A DNA stretch of 7,977 nt from contig JANTFQ010000095.1 in NCBI GenBank assembly GCA_024763405.1, positions 1 to 7,977 on the forward strand, read 5' to 3'. Made by a program: the position numbers and the translations under genes. This stretch comes from Calditrichaceae bacterium (lineage in GTDB: Bacteria; Calditrichota; Calditrichia; Calditrichales; Calditrichaceae). The notes beneath the pieces were generated by a model. It was not told the origin of the DNA. It saw only the letters and a list, made by a program, of their open reading frames with translations, and did no database searches. Positions 5,501 to 7,977 of this stretch are shown here, one piece after another; position 1 is the first letter of the stretch; every line of letters begins with the position of its first letter.

Positions 5501-6973
5501 TTAATATTTTCCTTTTAAACCGGTTTTATCATTAAAAGCATTAATTTCTTTATCCCATTCAGGAACGATTGAAAAGCGTTCATTCCAATAGGTTTCGTCG
5601 TACCACTGGGCATTCAGTTCATCCACCGATTTTCCCTGCTGCTCAATCCAGGTAAAATATTTTAAATTATGAATTCGTTTGCGGTCGGCGTAGGTCAGTT
5701 CCAGCAGGTTATCGGTTTTTTGTCCTGTTAAACAAACCTGTTCGTCCAACTGCGCCTGTTGAAGTGAATAAGCGCCGCGGGCCGTATTCATTTCTTCGAG
5801 CCGTGATAAATACATATCCGCCGAATCTGTAAATACGGTAAAAATAACGTCATTCTCATTCATCTCGTAGTATTTGGCCATCTTTACCGCCGAGAGCAGG
5901 TTGGCAATCGAAGAAATTCCAAGATAGGGCAGCTTTTCAATCAGCGCTGCATCAAGTCCCTTTTTTGCAAGATATTCGTGTCCCGCCGCTTCGTTAAAGA
6001 GGCGCAGCAGGCGCATCGAATCTTCATCATCAATGGCGCTGACCATATCGGTATTTTTTACATTATGAATCCAGGGTACGTGTTTGTCGCCAATGCCTTC
6101 GATGCGGTGGCCGCCAAAGCCGTTGGCCAGAAGCGTAGGACACTGCAGCGCCTCGGAAGCCAGTACTTTAATGCGCGGTTCAATGGTGCGCAGATAATCG
6201 CCGGCGGCGATGGTTCCGGCCGAACCGGTGGCACTCACGTAGCCGCTTAAACGGGATTTAGATGTGCGCAGCTGTTTAAAAAGTTTTTCGATGGTGTAAC
6301 CGGTAATTTCATAGTGCCAGATGGAATTTCCAAATTGATCAAACTGATTAAAAATCACATATTCATCACTCTGAGCTTCCAGTTCGTGGCATTTATCATA
6401 AATTTCCTTCACATTGCTTTCGCAGCCCGGGGTGGCATACACTTCGTCCGTACGTTCCCGCAGCCAGTTAAAGCGTTCCTGACTCATTTCTTCCGGCAAA
6501 ATAGCAACGGAATGCACATCCAATAAATTGGAATTAAAAACCCCGCCGCGGCAGTAATTTCCGGTAGAGGGCCAGACCGCTTTATGATATTCGGGATTAA
6601 ATCTTCCACTTACCAGAGACGGCGCCAGACAACCGTACGTAGCGCCAACTTTATGGGCACCCGTAGGAAAAAATTTGCCCACCAGCCCGATAACCCGCGC
6701 TTTGATTCCCGTTAATTCCTGTGGAATTTCTAAAAAATTAATACCGCCGATACCACCGTCTGCCGCATTGTTACACCAGTTTATGCGAAAGAGATTTAAA
6801 GGATGCGTATCCTGCAGGCCAACCTTTTTCATCTCCTCGATTATTTTAGGATGAATCGTTTCCGGCTTTTTCAACTCATTAAAAGACGGCAGTAAAATAT
6901 TTTCGCGCTTACAGCGCTTAATTGTATTTTCTAAATATTCCTGATTTTCAATTTCCCAGTTCCAGTTAAACAT
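5501..6973 (-). CDS. Fold-type II PLP-dependent enzyme, cysteine synthase/CBS-like, extended
   Basis: A 490-residue cytoplasmic enzyme of the tryptophan-synthase-beta/cysteine-synthase superfamily. The likely Schiff-base lysine is K108 in PTGAHKVGAT (103-112). PSTGNYCRGG (135-144) matches the substrate-carboxylate loop (S/T-x-GN) of cysteine synthases. ATGSAGT (248-254) is the glycine-rich phosphate-binding loop. FTDSADMY (381-388) lies where the residue contacting the pyridine nitrogen is expected. It is longer than O-acetylserine sulfhydrylase (about 310 residues): some 85 residues precede the core and about 100 follow it. There is no CBS domain pair or heme motif, so it is neither a plain cysteine synthase nor eukaryotic-type cystathionine beta-synthase. 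Databases often label such proteins only as 'pyridoxal-phosphate dependent enzyme'. Substrate and product are unassigned; beta-replacement or beta-elimination on an amino acid is the reasonable guess. The ATG is preceded by GGAG at 6 bp. Its promoter must lie in the gap shared with the divergent gene at 7157. Confidence 0.92.
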   Translation of the reverse strand: MFNWNWEIENQEYLENTIKRCKRENILLPSFNELKKPETIHPKIIEEMKKVGLQDTHPLNLFRINWCNNAADGGIGGINFLEIPQELTGIKARVIGLVGKFFPTGAHKVGATYGCLAPSLVSGRFNPEYHKAVWPSTGNYCRGGVFNSNLLDVHSVAILPEEMSQERFNWLRERTDEVYATPGCESNVKEIYDKCHELEAQSDEYVIFNQFDQFGNSIWHYEITGYTIEKLFKQLRTSKSRLSGYVSATGSAGTIAAGDYLRTIEPRIKVLASEALQCPTLLANGFGGHRIEGIGDKHVPWIHNVKNTDMVSAIDDEDSMRLLRLFNEAAGHEYLAKKGLDAALIEKLPYLGISSIANLLSAVKMAKYYEMNENDVIFTVFTDSADMYLSRLEEMNTARGAYSLQQAQLDEQVCLTGQKTDNLLELTYADRKRIHNLKYFTWIEQQGKSVDELNAQWYDETYWNERFSIVPEWDKEINAFNDKTGLKGKY

Positions 6974-7008
6974 AATAACTCCATTTATTTAATTTTAAAA
7001 AGAAAAAG

Positions 7009-7038
7009 AATATACAAAATTTAGGACGATTTAAAAAC
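7009..7038 (-). promoter_or_regulatory. Possible promoter of the PLP-enzyme gene
   Basis: On the minus strand GTTTTT (7033-7038) and TATATT (7009-7014) are 18 bp apart, 35 bp upstream of the start codon. The -10 element is good but the -35 is poor, and the whole gap is AT-rich, so chance matches are likely. Confidence 0.25.
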
Positions 7039-7101
7039 CTGTTTTCCGATAAAAATTTAGCCGTAATCAAATTAAAACAACGGTTAAACATCTATTTTAT
7101 T

Positions 7102-7129
7102 TTGAAATATTCCCCTTTTTATTTACATT
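7102..7129 (+). promoter_or_regulatory. Possible sigma-70-type promoter of the coiled-coil gene pair
   Basis: TTGAAA (7102-7107) and TACATT (7124-7129) are separated by 16 bp, with the gene starting 27 bp downstream. A clear ribosome site GGAG (7147-7150) lies 6 bp before the ATG. The -10 matches TATAAT at four of six positions. Confidence 0.4.
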
Positions 7130-7156
7130 TCGGTATTCAATTTCCCGGAGAATAAT

Positions 7157-7513
7157 ATGGCAGAAAATCCCAACAGTATCGGACAGATACGCGAACTGAT
7201 ATTTGGCGAAACGATTAGTCAAATTGAGCAGCACTTTGAAGAGCTGGAAAAGAAGATTTCCGAACTGGAACACAGTGCTTCCGGTGCAAAACAGAAGCTG
7301 ACAGAGCTGGAATCCCAAAGCAATGCTCTCGAAAAAAGAATTAACAAAACAGCAAACGATTCAGCTGAAAGTCTGCAGAAAGAGCTTAATGCGATTCGTG
7401 GCAGTCTGAATCAAAAAATAGATTCCCTGAAAGACGCCGCTGCCAGCCGGGCAGAACTCAGCAGTTGGTTCACCGAAATCGGCGTCCGTTTAAAAGACGC
7501 CGCTACCGACTAA
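7157..7513 (+). CDS. Small coiled-coil protein, function unknown
   Basis: A 118-residue protein with no signal peptide or membrane segment. After a short polar start, residues 11-100 are almost wholly helical, with heptad-like spacing of Leu/Ile and many Glu, Lys and Gln: a long coiled coil. The N-terminal piece RELIFGETISQIE (12-24) continuing to ELEKK (29-33) aligns without gaps, offset by one, with the N-terminus of the next gene product. The C-terminus RAELSSWFTEIGVRLKD (98-114) looks like a short separate amphipathic helix. The ATG has GGAG at 6 bp. The next gene starts 21 bp after the stop on the same strand, so the two are almost certainly co-transcribed and probably work together. I do not recognise a named family with confidence; related N-termini (LRELLxGEExxxIExLExRL) occur, as I recall, in envelope-associated proteins of several phyla. 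A scaffold or regulatory partner is the most that can be said. Confidence 0.85.
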   Translation: MAENPNSIGQIRELIFGETISQIEQHFEELEKKISELEHSASGAKQKLTELESQSNALEKRINKTANDSAESLQKELNAIRGSLNQKIDSLKDAAASRAELSSWFTEIGVRLKDAATD

Positions 7514-7534
7514 CCACAACGGATTAAATCTGTT

Positions 7535-7977
7535 ATGCAGACAGACAATACCCGTGCACTTCAGCTTTTACAGGAAATACTGTTAACTGATGACCGGGAC
7601 AAAATCCAATTATTGGAATCTGAACTCGAAAAACTAAAACTCAGTTTGAGAGACAAAAAAAAACTTATTGCTACCCTCGAGCCGGCGATTGCCGGACTCC
7701 TTTCCAAAAAAATTAAAGATTCTCAAAATGAAATGGCCGATGCGCTGGCACCGGTTATGGGCGCAGCGATTAAACGGCAAATTTCGGAAGCGAAAGAGAC
7801 CATTATCGATGCTCTTTATCCGGTAATTGGTTCGACGATTCGTAAAGCCGTGGCCGAAGCGATGAAAAATCTGGCTAAAACGGTAAATGAAAAGATTGAC
7901 CGGGCCATGAGTTTCCGCCTATTTCGTAAAAAGATGCAGGCCAGAATATCCGGCCTGTCCACAGCTGATATTCTGCT
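7535..7977 (+). CDS. Helical repeat protein, probable N-terminus of a larger OmpA-type/envelope protein, 3' end missing
   Basis: The frame is open from the ATG at 7535 to the window end: 147 complete codons, no stop. Residues 8-40 form a helix like that of the preceding gene product (QEILLTDDRDKIQ, then ELEKL). Residues 48-116 are three tandem 23-residue units starting LEPAIAGLL, LAPVMGAAI and LYPVIGSTI, each with an L-x-P turn followed by an amphipathic helix rich in Lys, Arg and Glu. A basic stretch FRLFRKKMQAR (127-137) and GLSTADIL follow. From memory, this arrangement (LAPVIxxxIRxxI...LYPIIGxAV..., then GLS.AE) is the N-terminal region of proteins in cyanobacteria, Chloroflexota and related phyla, some of which continue into an OmpA-like domain; that cannot be confirmed because the rest is outside the window. 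No signal peptide is seen. It is likely translated in tandem with the preceding gene. The visible ribosome site (CGGAT) is weak. Confidence 0.83.
   Translation, partial: MQTDNTRALQLLQEILLTDDRDKIQLLESELEKLKLSLRDKKKLIATLEPAIAGLLSKKIKDSQNEMADALAPVMGAAIKRQISEAKETIIDALYPVIGSTIRKAVAEAMKNLAKTVNEKIDRAMSFRLFRKKMQARISGLSTADIL

Noticed and set aside
7097..7318. 73-codon minus-strand open frame overlapping the coiled-coil gene
   Set aside because: It is the complement of a Glu/Lys-rich coiled-coil coding region, which typically gives Phe/Leu-rich antisense frames; the + strand gene has a good ribosome site and a family-like partner.

Overview
The window is about 8 kb of bacterial chromosome of moderate to low GC. 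It carries eight protein-coding genes, two of them cut by the window edges, and no RNA gene, CRISPR array or transposase. An S46 dipeptidyl-peptidase, a FISUMP-domain lipoprotein and a coiled-coil gene pair together suggest the Fibrobacterota-Chlorobiota-Bacteroidota side of the tree or Calditrichota/Ignavibacteria. That placement is inference from gene content; no rRNA or marker protein is present to fix it.

Left end (1-2089, + strand): the 3' 671 codons of an S46 serine dipeptidyl-peptidase with its catalytic triad, ended by a strong hairpin and T-run terminator. It converges on a block of five minus-strand genes (2088-6973). In order of transcription these are a fold-type II PLP enzyme, a FISUMP lipoprotein, a DUF4213/DUF364 protein, a HAD/Cof-type phosphatase and a LOG-family nucleotide phosphoribohydrolase. 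The DUF364 and HAD genes are 63 bp apart and the PLP and FISUMP genes 77 bp apart, so each pair may be co-transcribed. The 354 bp between the FISUMP and DUF364 genes has no gene but is full of inverted and tandem repeats.

Right end (7157-7977, + strand): a divergent two-gene unit begins. A 118-residue coiled-coil protein is followed after 21 bp by a longer protein cut by the window edge. The two share a similar ungapped N-terminal segment, and the second has three tandem 23-residue repeats. This pair is the least explained part of the window and the best candidate for an undescribed system.

Several small repeats decorate the intergenic spaces. A 24-bp near-palindrome occurs identically at the 3' ends of the S46 and HAD genes and supplies the last codons and stop of the HAD gene. 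There is also a 7-bp degenerate tandem repeat upstream of the LOG gene, an ACACCGATT tandem repeat, and a 111-bp element bounded by 9-bp inverted repeats. The enzymes look like unrelated housekeeping or accessory functions (peptide breakdown, nucleotide salvage, phosphate ester hydrolysis, amino-acid chemistry). No single pathway joins them on the evidence here.
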